Source: Coprinellus micaceus (Eukaryota; Basidiomycota; Agaricomycetes; Agaricales; Psathyrellaceae). From it: 64,000 nucleotides of DNA. The stretch lies in contig OX596338.1 of NCBI GenBank assembly GCA_951394405.1, forward strand, positions 1,240,001 through 1,304,000, in the 5' to 3' direction. The translations under genes were made by a program, and so were the position numbers. Under the pieces are notes generated by a model. The model saw nothing but the letters and a program-made list of their open reading frames with translations, was not told the origin of the DNA and did no database searches. Position 1 is the first letter of the stretch; the number at the start of each line of letters is the position of its first letter. Positions 1-12,113 of the stretch are shown piece by piece.

Positions 1-396
1 ATCTAGCACTCGCTTGAAAGCCTAGATGTACCACCACCGTTAGTTCAGTCCTACCTCGATCAAACCCGTGGTGCTTACATGTTCCCAGAGGGCTGGCGCG
101 AGGCTCTTACTCAATAACAGCGTATGAAGCACGGAATTGGCCCTTGAAAGGTTGTACAGGTCCACAGGCTCCAGGGCGTAGCTGAATATTTCGACGAGTA
201 TCTCGTACGGCATTTCTCCTACCATCTTCAGGCTTCCCGCTTTGAGTCGGCGCTTCTTGGGCCTCACAAGAGGAGAGGTTGCGTCATCAAGCGCCCGCTT
301 TGCAGAGGATGCAATAACGGGCAGCGAGGGCTGTGCAGGCACTATACTCGTTGCACTTCGCAGCCTCGTAGACCGGCGAATGGTGGAAGAGGACAT
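1..396 (-). CDS. F-box/zinc family protein, 5' part only (copy a)
   Basis: Start of an F-box gene that runs off the left edge. Exon 1 (396-79) encodes a basic, Ser/Arg-rich tail and then an F-box-like helix block (MVGEMPYEILVEIFSYALEP). The donor GTAAGC lies after Leu-Trp-Glu-His. After an intron (78-22), exon 2 starts at base 21 with Ala-Phe-Lys-Arg-Val-Leu-Asp, matching the start of exon 2 in the other copies of this family in the window. I chose the Met at 396 because it begins the Ser-Arg tail typical of the copies; an in-frame Met seven codons upstream (417) is possible. F-box proteins bind Skp1 and present substrates to SCF ubiquitin ligases; that role is inferred. The zinc-binding part lies outside the window. 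Confidence 0.75.
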
Positions 397-417
397 TAGA
401 GCCACCAAAGAGACCAC

Positions 418-2588
418 AGTGGACGCGGAGGAGAACGGCAGGTCCTGAGTCAGGGTTGCGGTCGAAGTTTACGAACCGAGTGGCTTGAATAAACGAGACT
501 AATTTAGAGCAGAGTCGGGCCCGCCATCAAAACGTGCCCACTCCCTGAAGCCCAACCCGGATGCGGCACCTCCGATACCGAGCCTACAGTGACTCGACCT
601 TCCGTTTAAATGAGAATGTAACTAAAGCGCGACTATTTGAACGACCTTTATGAAGGGCGTCACTGGACAAAATTATTTGGGTTTGGACCCAGCCGTTTCA
701 ATTTGATCTGGCGCGACTTCGCTTTCGTTTGACAGCGGGCACTGCCGAACCGATGTCCCTGCCCCAGTTCCGCTTTTGGAGGCATGAGCGCTTGGTCGAA
801 CAGTAACCAGAGGTAGGAACAACCCTGGAGATGCAGAGTGCCATGGAGTGTCGACACCAATCACCCTTACTCCTCCTGTAGCCTCTAATGCGAGAGTGTC
901 AAGCGAGTGACCATCCTGGAGGTATGATAATGCCTACAAGTATTTCTAGCCCATTTAGAAGACGGATCGGGCTAGCTACCATACATGATACAACGGTTCA
1001 GGATGGAAGGTCCCCTCAGACCTCAACCGTGTCAGTTAACATCGTTCAAGGGCCGGGACTGGTAACAAATCGCTGGTGTCGTCAGAAAAAACCGAATGAA
1101 ACACGCCCTCCTGGATATTTTCCCTGAAAAATACCCATACCTAACGGATCCACTGCAAGCCGCGCTCGGCTGGCAGGGTTATATCCAGAGGAACCAGGCA
1201 ACAAGGCCTCAAGCGCTCGAAATGGTGAGGCCCTCGCTTTCTCGGCAATTCCCGAAGTGACAGAGATCAAATCGAAATGTGAGTTTGAGGCAGCCAAATC
1301 CAAGTTACTCACATTCGTTAGGACAAACTCAAATTCCTTACCTTTTCGAACCCAAAATCGCCAAAATTGCCCTTTGTCCAGTGGGGGCCACCATAGACCT
1401 TGGGCACGCCAACCACTGTTTTTGGCTCCGCCCACTGCCTCGGTTCTTGTACCGATATTCGTTCGGTGACCTAAAGGACCGGTATCATCTAGTCAGTCCT
1501 TCAATCCGATGAAAAGGGCCTTGACGGTTGAACTATCGAGTAGTAGCGCGGTAGAATGAAACGTGCACACCATATTTGCAATCCAAAACCCTGTTGGTAG
1601 CGAGATCCATATAAGAACGCGTGCTGAGTATGAGCTTTTCCGAGTCCGCGCCTAACGCTAGATGTGCCTCGGCTCGCCTGGCAATAATCATTTAATCCAG
1701 CCACAGCCTTCAGACTCATGGATCTAAACAATGATAGCAAGCATGCCCAAAATCCTGGTTGGTCATGAACACGAAGCCCTTCGCCCGCCCGGCGCGCGTG
1801 GCAAAGTGGCCAAACCCACGGGAAGGCAAACGGAGGTGGGTAATATACTATCAGTGATCAGCAGTTCGTTTTGATCATAGGTTCGTTTTCCCTGCCAAAA
1901 TGCCGACTCGGGTTGTCGGCTTGGCGGCATTTTGGCAGGGAATACGAACTCCTGATCACTGATAGTAACTAAGTATACCGTCTTAAGTTTACGTCTACAG
2001 GCTTTTGCAATTTACGGGACCTTACACACGTTTTGGAAGCCCCGAAAGGGACTGCTGTGCAACAAATCTCCGGTTCAACCGATAGACCCATGCGAAGCCG
2101 AGGAGAAGCCAGAGTACCCAGGCAAGTGGTGGGAGCTCCCAAGTATATCTAAAATGTCGGGAAATTCATCGAGTATTTCATGTGCTTCAAGACGGGAGCT
2201 TGGTATGAGTCACACTGGTCATTTAGCGCCCAGAAACCTTTCCATCATGGGCCTTGGCGCTTACGATCATGGGCAAGCGATCAAACTCCTATATTAGCTC
2301 CGCCATGTCCCTGGCACCCAGACAGTGGGAGACACAGCCTTGTGAACTCGACTTCCACGAGCTTCGAGCGGAGTGCTGTGGATCCGTCTCTACAAAAGGC
2401 GAGGTTTGCAGTGTGGTGCCCACGCCAACGCTCAGCTCCCCGTCTTTGGGCCTGTCAAAGTTCGTCTCCACTGTGACGAGTTACGCCACCCCTTTTCCCT
2501 CAAGAATCGCTTGGAATCGGAGAATCTACGCTTTCGCGACTACTTTGACGACTCGAGAAGAAAACTTCACGACCAGACTCTCACAATC
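418..2588. other. Gene-poor intergenic stretch
   Basis: About 2.1 kb with only short, compositionally random reading frames on both strands. Apart from the foldback element at 1846-1967 I see no gene, tRNA-like structure or transposase remnant. It should hold the promoter of the leftward F-box gene and that of the rightward glycine-rich gene. Confidence 0.6.
1846..1967. repeat. Foldback (hairpin) element, MITE-like
   Basis: A 122-base near-palindrome. The outer 16 bases (1846-1861, TACTATCAGTGATCAG) are perfectly repeated in inverted form at 1952-1967. An inner 24-base block (1882-1905) pairs with 1925-1948 with a single mismatch, and GCCGAC/GTCGGC pair again in the centre. There is no coding capacity. 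The structure suits a non-autonomous foldback transposon or a strong DNA hairpin. No clear target-site duplication was recognised. Confidence 0.7.
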
Positions 2589-3590
2589 ATGTTTGTACCA
2601 GGCATAAGCACGCCCTCTTCTGAACGGCGAAAGCTCTGGCGTAGAAAGGGCGGAGGTGGTGGTGGAAGAGGCGGTGGCGGTGGTGGTGGTAAGAGTGGAG
2701 GAAGCAGCGGGGGCAGTGGTGGTCGCAGCGCAGGGACTATCAGCTCGGGAGGCACGAGCAAAGGTGTTTCTACCGGCGGCCAGGGAACCCGTACGGTGAC
2801 CACCATTGCTCCTGGACAACCATTTGCTGGTCGCAGTGAAGGTGGTGGGACGAGGGGAGAGATCTACGGGAACAGGTAAGTTTTATGTATCAATCGATCG
2901 CTCGAAAGTACTGACATGCTACCGCAGAGCATACGGGAGCGGATACCCAGGAATCGCGGGAAAGGGTACAGTCGGACGTGGATTTCCATTCTTCTTCTGG
3001 CCTCTAGCCTTTGGCACTGTGGGCCTAGGAGGGGCATACCATTACCACTCCGATGTAGGTGCATCTCACCTTCAAAGGGGACGACTCGTTGACATGGAAA
3101 ACAGTATGGCCGTGCAGACAATAGCAGTCGACCTGGTGGGGCGCAGCAAGCTACTGCATTCATCTCTACCAGTCCAGAAACAACCTTTCGCCTCCTTTCT
3201 GATGAAACAACCGTCAAGTCTCTCGTCGAGTCGGTGAAGGAGAATTGCGGCAGTTCTTTGGCGAACAAGGACAGCATCAGCCTGACGGCGTATCGGGGTG
3301 CTGATCAGGACCCTCCCCAGCCTCCCCAGATTGTCCAGTACTACAGGTCGAGCAGTATTGCACTCGCCTTGGACGGGTACAACAACACAGGCTCGTTTTC
3401 AGACGATGAAAGTGCCGAGAACTCCCCTCTACCGTCGAATATTAACACGGATCTCCTCAACTGTCTGAACTCGACGATTGGCGAGGAGGCCCCTCTAGTA
3501 GACGCTGCTTTGTCGATGGCGTCTGCACCGTCACAACTGGCTCTCTTGACCCTGGTTGGGTTTGTCTTCAAGGCTTCTGGAGTATTGTAA
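2589..3590 (+). CDS. Glycine-rich protein with YGSGYPG/SRPGG motifs
   Basis: Three exons (2589-2875, 2928-3058, 3118-3590) give about 296 residues. After a basic Arg/Lys start comes a Gly-rich stretch with runs of Gly. Then follow Tyr-Gly-Ser-Gly-Tyr-Pro-Gly, an aromatic hydrophobic block (GRGFPFFFWPLAFGTVGLGG) and, after intron 2, Asp-Asn-Ser-Ser-Arg-Pro-Gly-Gly. The second half is a folded-looking Ser/Thr-rich region and the protein ends in a hydrophobic tail (residues about 277-296). I recall this arrangement from unnamed proteins common in agaricomycetes, some with a C-terminal membrane or GPI-type anchor; the function is unknown. Intron 2 has a GTGCAT donor and was placed to restore the SRPGG frame. 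The start is uncertain, since an open frame extends upstream to 2373. Confidence 0.65.
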
Positions 3591-3601
3591 ACTTGTTCTG
3601 G

Positions 3602-3693
3602 TTCACGTTCGTATTCTATTCGTTCGACATTCGCGCCGCTGTGTTCTTCTCTTGTTCACCTTCGCATTCTATTCGCTCGACATTCGCGCCGCT
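3602..3693 (+). repeat. Imperfect tandem duplication downstream of the glycine-rich gene
   Basis: A 39-base segment at 3602-3640 recurs at 3655-3693 (offset 53) with three substitutions. The core is ATTCTATTCG...TCGACATTCGCGCCGCT. It lies just past the stop codon and is probably in the 3' untranslated region. No function can be assigned. Confidence 0.7.
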
Positions 3694-3982
3694 ACTATGC
3701 CCTTCGATCCGAGCTCTCCGCTTGTTCACCCACATTATCCCTTCGCATCGGCACATTCCACTCCACTGTAGCATATTTGTTCTGCTCTCACCTTCACAAC
3801 TCCTACTTAATGTTGCTCCCATGATACCACCACGTATTACCGCACACGGTTGTAATCTATGCGTATTCGACAACTTGAATATGCCTTCCCGACCCCTGAG
3901 TGACTTGGAAGGGATAAGCGAATGTACGATACAAAAAAGGGAGGAGGGGAGGGAGTGCGTAATGAACGGGTAGGTACATAGA

Positions 3983-5381
3983 CTACGCGAGCGTCCGATT
4001 GGCATTGACATAGCCTGTTCCGTAGCAAGAGTACAGGAGTTGCCTGCACTCGGGATCTGATGCTTCAGCAGGAACAATTTTGAAGGAGGTCGCGAAGAAT
4101 TCTTTGATATCTCTTAAGAACTGGACCCTGGAAGGAGTGTTAGGTTCCACAGGCTTATAAATCGTTTTCGACCAACTCACGTCTTAACTGTGGGTTCACC
4201 CATCCTACACCTCCCCACGTCCTCACTTCCTAGCACCATCATCACCAATGCAAGGCACTGGTGCTTCCTGTCTATACAGCCTCCCCTATCCAGCTCGGAC
4301 AGCAGTGCCCGCGTCGCCTTCAGCGCAATTTCCTCTGGCAAAACACCTGGCTCAGAGATAGCTTCAGAGCAATGCAACGCAGTCGTAGTCGATTCCGCCA
4401 GGAGGGTAAGGGCGTATCCAGGTGATTTTCCGCTCTCTTCTCCCTTGTAGACGTCGGAGTAGAGGTAGATGTCGGGGATGTAGCGGTTGAGAATCGAGCG
4501 AGAGGCTTCGATCATGCGGTTGGAGAATTGGGGGTTCACTCGGACGGCGTGTGCGATGCCTCGGATGCGCTTGATCCTACCAGGATCGACAAAGTTGAGA
4601 GTCTTCACCTGTTTCACAATCGGGCAGAGGAACTGGACTTCTCCACCACCATTGGGGGCTGCACCTCGTTTTTTGATCTAGGAGAGTAGAATTGGCAAAG
4701 CAAGCCACATAACATATAACGTCAGAACTCACTCTGAGCTCTAGTCCGTCCGAGATCCCAAACAACTGCAGGTGGGGAAGTGTGGTCGTTCGTAGAATAT
4801 CTGCCTACTTGACGTGTAGTCAGCTTGGATGCCCATCTTTCGACCAGACAAGGTAGGGTAGCAGGGTTGAACGCACTGAGAGGTCGTGTTCGTCCGTCGT
4901 GATGCCTCTCAGGGTTAGGTTCAGAGGCTTCTTGGCGAATGGTGCAAGCATGATGACAGGTTCGAGGAAGTATCCTATTGACCGAGAGAGGGGGCAGTCG
5001 TGCACAAGAGAACCTCCGCCGATAATGCCTGGTTTGAGGAGGATGGCAGTACCTGTTCGTCGTTCGAACGGTTGACTCTCTACACCTTCACTAGCTAGAG
5101 GACCTACGCACCAGTAACCGAAATCTCAATAACAGTTCCATTTGTAACCTTCTCCAGCAGTCTCAGGAAACCAACTTCGAAATCTGTGCAATGCAGCGGC
5201 GAATGAGCGAACCCATTCTGCTTCCAATTGGAGGATCCAACTAACCTCGTAGACCAGGATTCTTGTCCTCGGTGCGAATCTTGTCGATTTTGACATGTCT
5301 TCCACTAAGTATTGAGAGCACAAGACGGTGCCGGAAGTGTTCATGTCCGCTAAAATGGACGAGGGTGGTTGGGGTGGCCAT
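3983..5381 (-). CDS. RCL1: RNA 3'-terminal phosphate cyclase-like protein Rcl1 (18S rRNA processing)
   Basis: Six exons (5381-5246, 5183-5112, 5052-4877, 4804-4733, 4677-4181, 4127-3983) give 365 residues, the usual Rcl1 length. The cyclase fold can be followed throughout: GHEHFRHRLVLSILSGRHVK near the start, NPGLRDFEVGFLRLLEKVTN, SRSIGYFLEP, GRIKRIRGIA, IPDIYLYSDVYKGEESGKSP, GGCIDRKHQ and a C-terminal SCYGTGYVNANR. The SRSIGYFLEP and THD-type segments resemble the Rcl1 branch rather than the RtcA enzyme. Rcl1 acts with Bms1 in the nucleolar small-subunit processome and is needed for the early cleavages that release 18S rRNA; it is not thought to ligate ends like RtcA. The start is the only Met just before the conserved block. 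Confidence 0.93.
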
Positions 5382-5701
5382 GATGGCGAGCGCTAAGAGT
5401 TCGAGCTCGGGCCAGGACCTAAATTTTGATTGGCGGATCAGTGACGGACCGGCCCTGATGTGCGAGTAAGCGCCCGTGGCAGGTCAAACTTGGGCTCGAA
5501 GTCGGCTTGAAGGGTGAATCCTCATAGTGTCATCAGGTGGGTATTTACGGCGTGCAAAGGTGTGTCTAAGAGGCAGAGGTACTGTAAACATGGAATACTG
5601 CACATAAGGTAGAGACATTAGAGGAGGAATGGCGGTATGGATATAGAAGCGTCGATTGCATGCACGACGTGGTTGAATGTGAACGCTCGAGCTAATGGTG
5701 T

Positions 5702-8113
5702 TCAGAGAGAGTGATAGTCTGCATAGTCCGCGATAGAGATTCGCTCCTTGGCCTGCAAGTCCGGTAACTTGTCTGCTGGGTGCCTCCTCCATTTTACATC
5801 TGTGAGGTACCCGAGGCTGTCCGGTGTGTGGAGGCTGAGCTCGTGCGACAACTGCCAGTGGGAGTCGGAAGGGAAAGGGAGAGAAACGAGGGGTCTTTTA
5901 ACCAGAAGGAATAAGATCAGAAAGAGGAAACTTACCGCTTTGCGCCAATTCTCGTGCAACCAATTCCCTTGACATCTTGTACATTCCAATATGCATCCGT
6001 CAGTGTCTGCGTCGTCCAGCTCCTTGCAGGTCACAGTCTCAAAGTCCACCTCATAAGCGTCTGTAACTTCCTGAGCCTTAGACCACGCCCTGGGGTTACG
6101 TTCAAGCTTCGAGGGCCCTTCATTAAAATCCCACTCGACGTTGGGGTCGACCTGTGGCGCGTCAGGTGCGTACAAGCAGGGATGTGTGAGAGTTTCAGGA
6201 TAACAAATGGCGCTCTTGCCACATCGTGTGCACTTGAATGCCGCTTTTGGTCGATAGACGTCGGCGAGAACATGTTCGACCTGATCCATCCCCACATATC
6301 TGGTGCCCATGAGCTTGCGCAGCACTTCGTCGGCATGTGCTTTCCAAGTGTCAAGCACCGGGCCGTAGTTATCCAAGTTCTCTACCACTGCGAGGACAGC
6401 ACCATCTTGCCCTGTTGGTGTATCGTAGATAGCGGCGCGGAAGGGCTCCAATTTGGCGAGCCTTCGGAGGGGAGGAGCGTACAGGGCGATGTCAGGATTG
6501 CTTTCGAGATAACGGTCGTATGCCTCCTTCAATAAATCGGTTCTCGTGAGGATAAGGTTCTTTCGGTCGGCCTGCATATAACGTTGTTTGGCTCTCTCGA
6601 GGGCCTCCACAACTTGTGGTTTAATCTTCTCCCATTCTATGATGGTTGAGCCGACGATGCACTATTTGGAATGGAAAGGGCGACGTACCTTTGTCTGCCA
6701 AAGGCTTGACAGAAATGAAACCCTTCAGCAACGGGAACTTTTCGCGTGAAGCTCGCGGGTCGCGCTCGATCCCGGCGTATTGTTGTTCAAGCCTTTGAAG
6801 AACATGGCCATATCCTGTTCGATGATTTCAGCGAAAGGGGTACGAAAGCAAAAATCGAAAGGAGTACCCAGCTCCTTAAGCTTCTCCACAATTCTACGAG
6901 CTCATCAGCGTACATCCAACAACTTGAATGGGCCTACGCACGCGTTCTCTCGAGCATCCCGGCGAGTTTGCTGGTCATTAAATTTCGCCCGACGTTGGGC
7001 GTTCACCCAGTTATCGAAGGCAGCCCGATGCTGCAAGGGACAGACCGTCACTAACACTGTTGAATGAGTCGGCGAGCCCAACGTACCTTGCGCCTGAAGT
7101 CAAGTTTGGCTTTTTCTCGGCTTATGTAGGCAAGTTGCTCTTCAGTATCACCTTTGAGGTTCTGCAGAGCCTTGGCATGTTTGAGGTAGGCAGGGCGGAA
7201 GTAGTACATCAACGTGTATCGTGGATAGCCTACATCGGCGGGCAGAGTTAGAGCGGCCGGGTAATTACATTGCAGCCCAAAGACAGAACTCACCAGGGTG
7301 CTTGCATTCGTACTTGGGGGTAATCTCCGCGAGGGCACCAGTTGGTTCTTCTCCTTTCTTTGAGTCCATAAACCTGCTGTTTCGATACAGTCAAAACCCC
7401 AACGGTCTCTATATGTTGGCAGCCATTCGTACTGTTTGGATTGACAATCCGGAAGGAAACAGAATACCGAGAGGCACTCCCAACTTCGTAGAGGTTGGGC
7501 TTCCTTGGCGTCGCAACTCTGCCGTGGTCAGAAGGGCAAGCGATGGCAGGCAGGCGAGTGGACCTACAAAACAATGACGAGAATATAAAAATGAGGCGTA
7601 TTGTGGAAGAGATATTTCCTCGGGACAGGGAGGCGGCGCAGGCGTAAGACGAGCAAACGCCTACAGAGCCAGATGGTTCGTTAGCATTTCAAGATGACAA
7701 GATCAGGCATGACCTACATCTTTCCACAAGGCATGGCTCACAGGGCGGTTGAGTAGCATCGCTCTCAGACCCTTGGACGACGTTGCGAGGGCGTGTAGAT
7801 CCGACACTGGAAGATGACCAAAAATCTCCAGCAAGATATCGCAGGGCATTTCGACGAGCTTCTTCAATAACCCTCTCTTTCCCTTGACGCCTCTCCAAAC
7901 TTTAGGCATCCTGCTGGCCGCAGGGCCGGAGTGGATGCTCGTGTCAGCCGCCGTCTTATGCTCTCTTGACGTGGCAGGTGAGGACACCTTCCGCTTCTTT
8001 CGACCATGTTCTGTCCCAGTCGATTTTGGGGTCTCTGTGGCATTTGGGTCTGGAGGTTGAGTCAGTTCACTTGGGTTACTTTTGCTTTTGAGACGCGAGG
8101 ACGTGCGGGGCAT
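5702..8113 (-). CDS. F-box/zinc family protein (copy b)
   Basis: Ten exons (8113-7718, 7660-7568, 7518-7433, 7376-7294, 7229-7087, 7030-6942, 6893-6868, 6814-6689, 6636-5936, 5851-5702) give 630 residues. Order: basic Ser/Lys-rich tail; F-box (MPCDILLEIFGHLPVSDLHA); a first cluster across exons 2-3 (Cys-x2-Cys, then Cys-x4-Cys instead of the family's Cys-x2-Cys); a charged helical middle; Lys-Leu-Glu-Pro-Phe-Arg; a Cys-x2-Cys-x12-His-x-Cys knuckle; and Cys-x2-Cys followed by His-x4-His across exons 9-10. It lacks the last Cys-x2-Cys...Cys-x3-His module of copies d and e. Likely a substrate receptor of an SCF ubiquitin ligase; the target is unknown. Start chosen at MPRTSSRLK; an in-frame upstream Met exists. 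It lies head-to-head with the glyoxal oxidase gene. Confidence 0.85.
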
Positions 8114-8465
8114 GGTGGTGGCCGAGAAAGAAAGAATCGGGTGATGGGGCGGTCGCGTCACAGACAGCCACCTTGGTTGCTTCCCCATATGGGCAGGACC
8201 GTGTTTAGCGCCCAAACAGGGGGAACCCGCGCTTAACCAGCTTCACCCACTTTGTATTTCCAGAGTTCTGATATATCGAAGTCGAGTTCTTCCAATACGG
8301 TTTGAGGATGAGGCAGACCAACTTCAAGCCCGTTCGAGCTTTATTGCCAGGTAAGAGCGATCGAAACTCGATCGGAGTGATGCCTTGGCTACGGTGACTC
8401 TTTCAGTTCAACCGTCACCCCACACTCTCTTGGCCCATCTCCACACTCTTTTAGCTCCCTACCTC
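8114..8465. promoter_or_regulatory. Divergent intergenic region between F-box copy b and glyoxal oxidase
   Basis: About 350 bases between two outward-facing start codons, so it must hold both promoters. I see no clear TATA box or repeated operator-like motif. Confidence 0.5.
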
Positions 8466-10854
8466 ATGTTCCACCAACCATGGCTCTTCCTGCTTGTATA
8501 TCTTCCAAGTGGCCTCGCAGTCGAGTCCGCATGGAACGGTCTCGTACTCCCAGGATCGCAAAAGTCCAACGCCCTTTTCACCCCGTTCTACGTCCCGCCA
8601 GGAGCGAAAAGCTACGGGTCCAAGTCTCCACTGATACTCTACTCGGGGGCCTGGGAAGAAGTCTTCTCAAGCAACGCGGTCAGCAGGTCTCTTCGTGTGT
8701 CGTCTCTCGAGAACGCCTCCGTTTCGTTCGCCTTCACAGGTACTGGAATCGAGTGGTTTGGCAATCGAGACAACAGGCACGGTTCTGCGAAAGTATATTT
8801 GGATAACAAGCACGTTACGGACGTCGACTCGTGGACCTCCGGGAGGAAAACACAGAGGCAGCAACGACTATTCGCAAAATACGACTTATCTCCTGGATCT
8901 CATACCCTCAAGATCGTCAACTCTGGAAATGCTCGGGGTAACATCATCGACGTAGACGCCTTTGTGGTTACATCTGGGGCTACTTCTAAATCCCAAGGGA
9001 GAAAGAATCCCGTTCAACGCCTCAAACTTCGGGATGATACTCCCCAGTGGACTCTGAGGCAGGAAGGATCCTCTGGAGTCGGCGCGATGCAGATGGCCAT
9101 AGTTTCTCCAACACACGCGCTCCTAGTGGACAAGGTTGAACACAACCCACTTGATATAAACGGCCACCCAGCCTGGGGCGCCCTTTACAACCTCAACACC
9201 CACGCGGTCACGCCTCTCAACATGGAGTCAAACTCGTTCTGTGCGGGAGGTACCTTCTTAGGAAACGGGACTCTGATCAACGTCGGCGGAAATCCTGTCG
9301 TCGAAGACCATACCTCCGCTGCGGACTTTGGCGACCTCGATGGCTTACAGGCGATCCGTGTTTTTGACCCCTGCAACTCGCCTACGGCAGATGGCTGCGA
9401 CATGTACGAGAACCACGACCGCATCCGGACGGCTACCCCCCGCTGGTACAATACAGTCATTCGAATAAATGACGGGAGCGCGATGATCATCGGAGGTTCG
9501 AAGAAAGGCGGGTGGATGAACAACGCTACAGTTAACAACCCCACTATCGAGTACTACCCGCCAAAGGATATACATGGCTCAAACGGACTTCCGATCTCCC
9601 TCCCATTCCTCGAGGAGACTCTGAACTCGAACCTGTTCCCGATCGCCTTCTCCCTCCCGGATGGAACAGTTTTCATAGCTGCCAACCGGGATGCGATGAT
9701 CTACGACTGGGCCACCAATACAGAACGACGGCTACCTCAGATTCCGAATGGAGTGCGCGTCAGTTATCCTATGACCGGGACTGGAGCTCTCTTACCACTC
9801 TCGCCCGACAATAACTACACGCCAGAGGTCCTACTCTGCGGCGGATCTGACATCGACGACACTCGTGCTGGCTACGACATATCGTCACAAGAACCCGCCT
9901 CTGCACAATGCTCTCGTATGGTATTGAACGACGAAGGTATCGAGGCTGGATGGCAAGTGGAACAGATGCCCGAGCCCCGAATCATGGCAGACGCAGTCTT
10001 ACTCCCAACCGGCGACATCTTGATTGTGAACGGCGCTGCGACTGGGATCGCAGGCTACGGAAACGTGCAGAACCAAGTAGGGGCCTCAAACGCTGACCAC
10101 CCAGTCCTTACACCCGTAGCGTACTTCCCTTCGAGGCCCGCTGGGAGCAGGTTCTCCTCGGATGGGCTGCCCAGGAGCGAGATACCGAGGCTGTATCATA
10201 GTGTGGCGAGCTTGACGCCGAAGGGAGATGTGATGATCGCGGGGAGCAATCCCAACCTCGACAGGAGTGAGGTTGCGTATGGAACGGAGTATCGAGTGGA
10301 GTGGTTGAGTCCACCATACATGCAGATGGATCGACCAGAAATCCTCAGGACTCCCATGAAGCTGGAGTTCGGTGTGAGTGTAACGATCGAGGCGAGGCTG
10401 CCCACCGACGTCCAGGATATCCAAGGTGCGGACATGCACTTCTGATGACAAGTCCATGGATTCTGACCCCATTCCGATATAGCGGCGGTCATGGACTACG
10501 GTTTCGTGACCCACGCCGTGCATGCCAACTCGCGTCTGGTATACTTGAAATGCAGGAGGGAGGGGGAGAGGACCCTGCGGATTGAAGCTCCTCCTAGTGG
10601 GGATGTCTACCCACCAGGCCCTGGATGGCTGCACGTTATCGTGCAAGGTGTGCCCAGCCAGGGGGTGAAGATCATGGTCGGGGATGGGAGCCGCCCTCCT
10701 GTTGACGGAGGGGCTTTGGAGAAGTGAGTCTTCAGCGTTTTTTGAAGATTCATCTACTGAAATACAGCGTCACAGCATGCTCGGAAACACTGAAACAGAC
10801 CAGTACGAGGCGTCGAGAGGCGGTAACGGGTTTGATGACGGTTCTTCTGAGTGA
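8466..10854 (+). CDS. Glyoxal oxidase-type copper radical oxidase (AA5_1) with an extra N-terminal domain
   Basis: Three exons (8466-10425, 10483-10723, 10776-10854) give 759 residues. Met at 8466 opens a hydrophobic signal peptide ending near LPSGLAVES. An extra region follows (about residues 20-190) with beta-sandwich character (VSFAFTGTGIEWFG, LDNKHV, DVDAFVV). The kelch-type oxidase and its C-terminal DUF1929 domain come next. The expected copper-radical residues are present: Cys259 (NSFCAGG), Tyr328 (PRWYNT), Tyr577-His578 (RLYHS) and His664 (FVTHAVH). Such enzymes oxidise aldehydes or alcohols outside the cell and supply hydrogen peroxide to lignin peroxidases. The last intron was placed because it restores the family ending GALENML; reading straight through would stop four bases later. 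Confidence 0.93.
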
Positions 10855-11021
10855 TGACTTGAGTGCTGCTGGCCTAGCCTCCACATCCTGCTATCCACCT
10901 ACGCCTCGATTTGTTAATTCCACATCTTCAAAAATTGCCTTTGTGATGGTGAAATCGAAATGCAATGCATCCCAGGATTGTACAGTACAAGTGACATATC
11001 TACGCCTCGAATGTGCATCGC

Positions 11022-12113
11022 CTAGATCGCGCGCTGCTTCATCCTAGCGCTGACTGTACGCAGGCCGGCGTAAACCTTTCCTGGTGGTGAGCCGAGGATG
11101 AGTGAGACGATAGCGTCGCGGGCGACTTTGATGTTTTGGAAGGAGCCCATGATGTGGATTTTACTGGGTAAAAGCGTTAGCTGACCGCGAAGAAGGAAGA
11201 TATTTGAGGGAAAAACTCACGTATCGGCCAGAACGATACGCGTTCGGCTGGCGTTTTCGATGGTGAATTTGGTCTTTCCATCCTGGCCGGCAATTCGACC
11301 GATTGCTCGGGACAAGTGGTCACCGTGGAGGGTCTTGACGTCCTTGATTTCGAAGGAGTCGAGGTAGAGGTCGTCTAACCGAAGGAGGGCAATGGCGTCC
11401 TGAGATACAGAGCCAATAGTTAGACGACAACCTGGTGCGAAGAAGAGGGTATAGAATGAACGCACGTTAACATCGAAACCAAGAGCGTAGGCTTTGCAGA
11501 AGTCGGCCCCCTTCTGGATAGCACCAATGTCTTTCGTATGTTTTGACGTCTATCCGGCCAGCAACATTTCATTTAGAGTTCATTACCCGCAGAACGAACG
11601 GGAAGGCCGCACCCTAATCTCAACACATCTCCTCTGGACGTTCATACGGACTTGCAGACCCAAGATCTCAGTTAGAGGACCAAAGATGTTCACCCAGTCC
11701 TTCTTTAACGGCGTCATGCGGTGTGGGGGTATCGGCACTCGTCTCGTCTCCGACTTTAGCGTCGTCTTTTGTGCAGCGGTGGATGCAGGAGGGAATAGAG
11801 GGGCGTTGGTTGTCGTAGTTGAGGGATCAGCATCGATCATAAGGGCGTCGTCGTCTTCGTCGTCGCCAGAGGGCTTGGGTGGAGGGAACAGGGATTTCGA
11901 GAAACCTTCGGGGAGGTCCGCAGTCTCGGTGATATCGTGCATCTCTTCATTGTCGTCGTCGCCGTCGGCAGCGGTGGTATGCGATGTTGATGAGGAGGGG
12001 TCGGCGATGGGTTTAGAGCCGTTTTTACGCTGAATCTTTCTTCGGTTCTTTTTCTGGATTTTTTGGGAGTTCTCAGCGGTGGACAGGGTGGCGACCATTT
12101 TGAAAGATTCCAA
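11022..12113 (-). CDS. PNO1: KH-domain pre-rRNA processing factor Pno1/Dim2
   Basis: Four exons (12113-11613, 11549-11466, 11399-11221, 11163-11022) give 301 residues. An acidic, low-complexity N-terminal third precedes the two-KH core. The hallmarks are [55 protein letters not shown] and the very conserved end [20 protein letters not shown] followed by VYAGLRTV. Pno1/Dim2 binds the 3' end of the 18S rRNA precursor in the nucleolus and cytoplasm, recruits the dimethylase Dim1 and guards the site D cleavage by Nob1. The start could be Met at 12113 or five codons later (12098). It is convergent with the glyoxal oxidase gene. Confidence 0.94.

Noticed and set aside
2567..2806. Minus-strand poly-Pro frame
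   Set aside because: Mirror of the Gly-repeat codons of the glycine-rich gene; low complexity only.
10724..11047. Extended C-terminus of the glyoxal oxidase through the frame ending at 11047
   Set aside because: The acceptor at 10775 gives the family-like GALENML ending and a stop at 10854, and avoids a long odd tail running to the PNO1 3' end.
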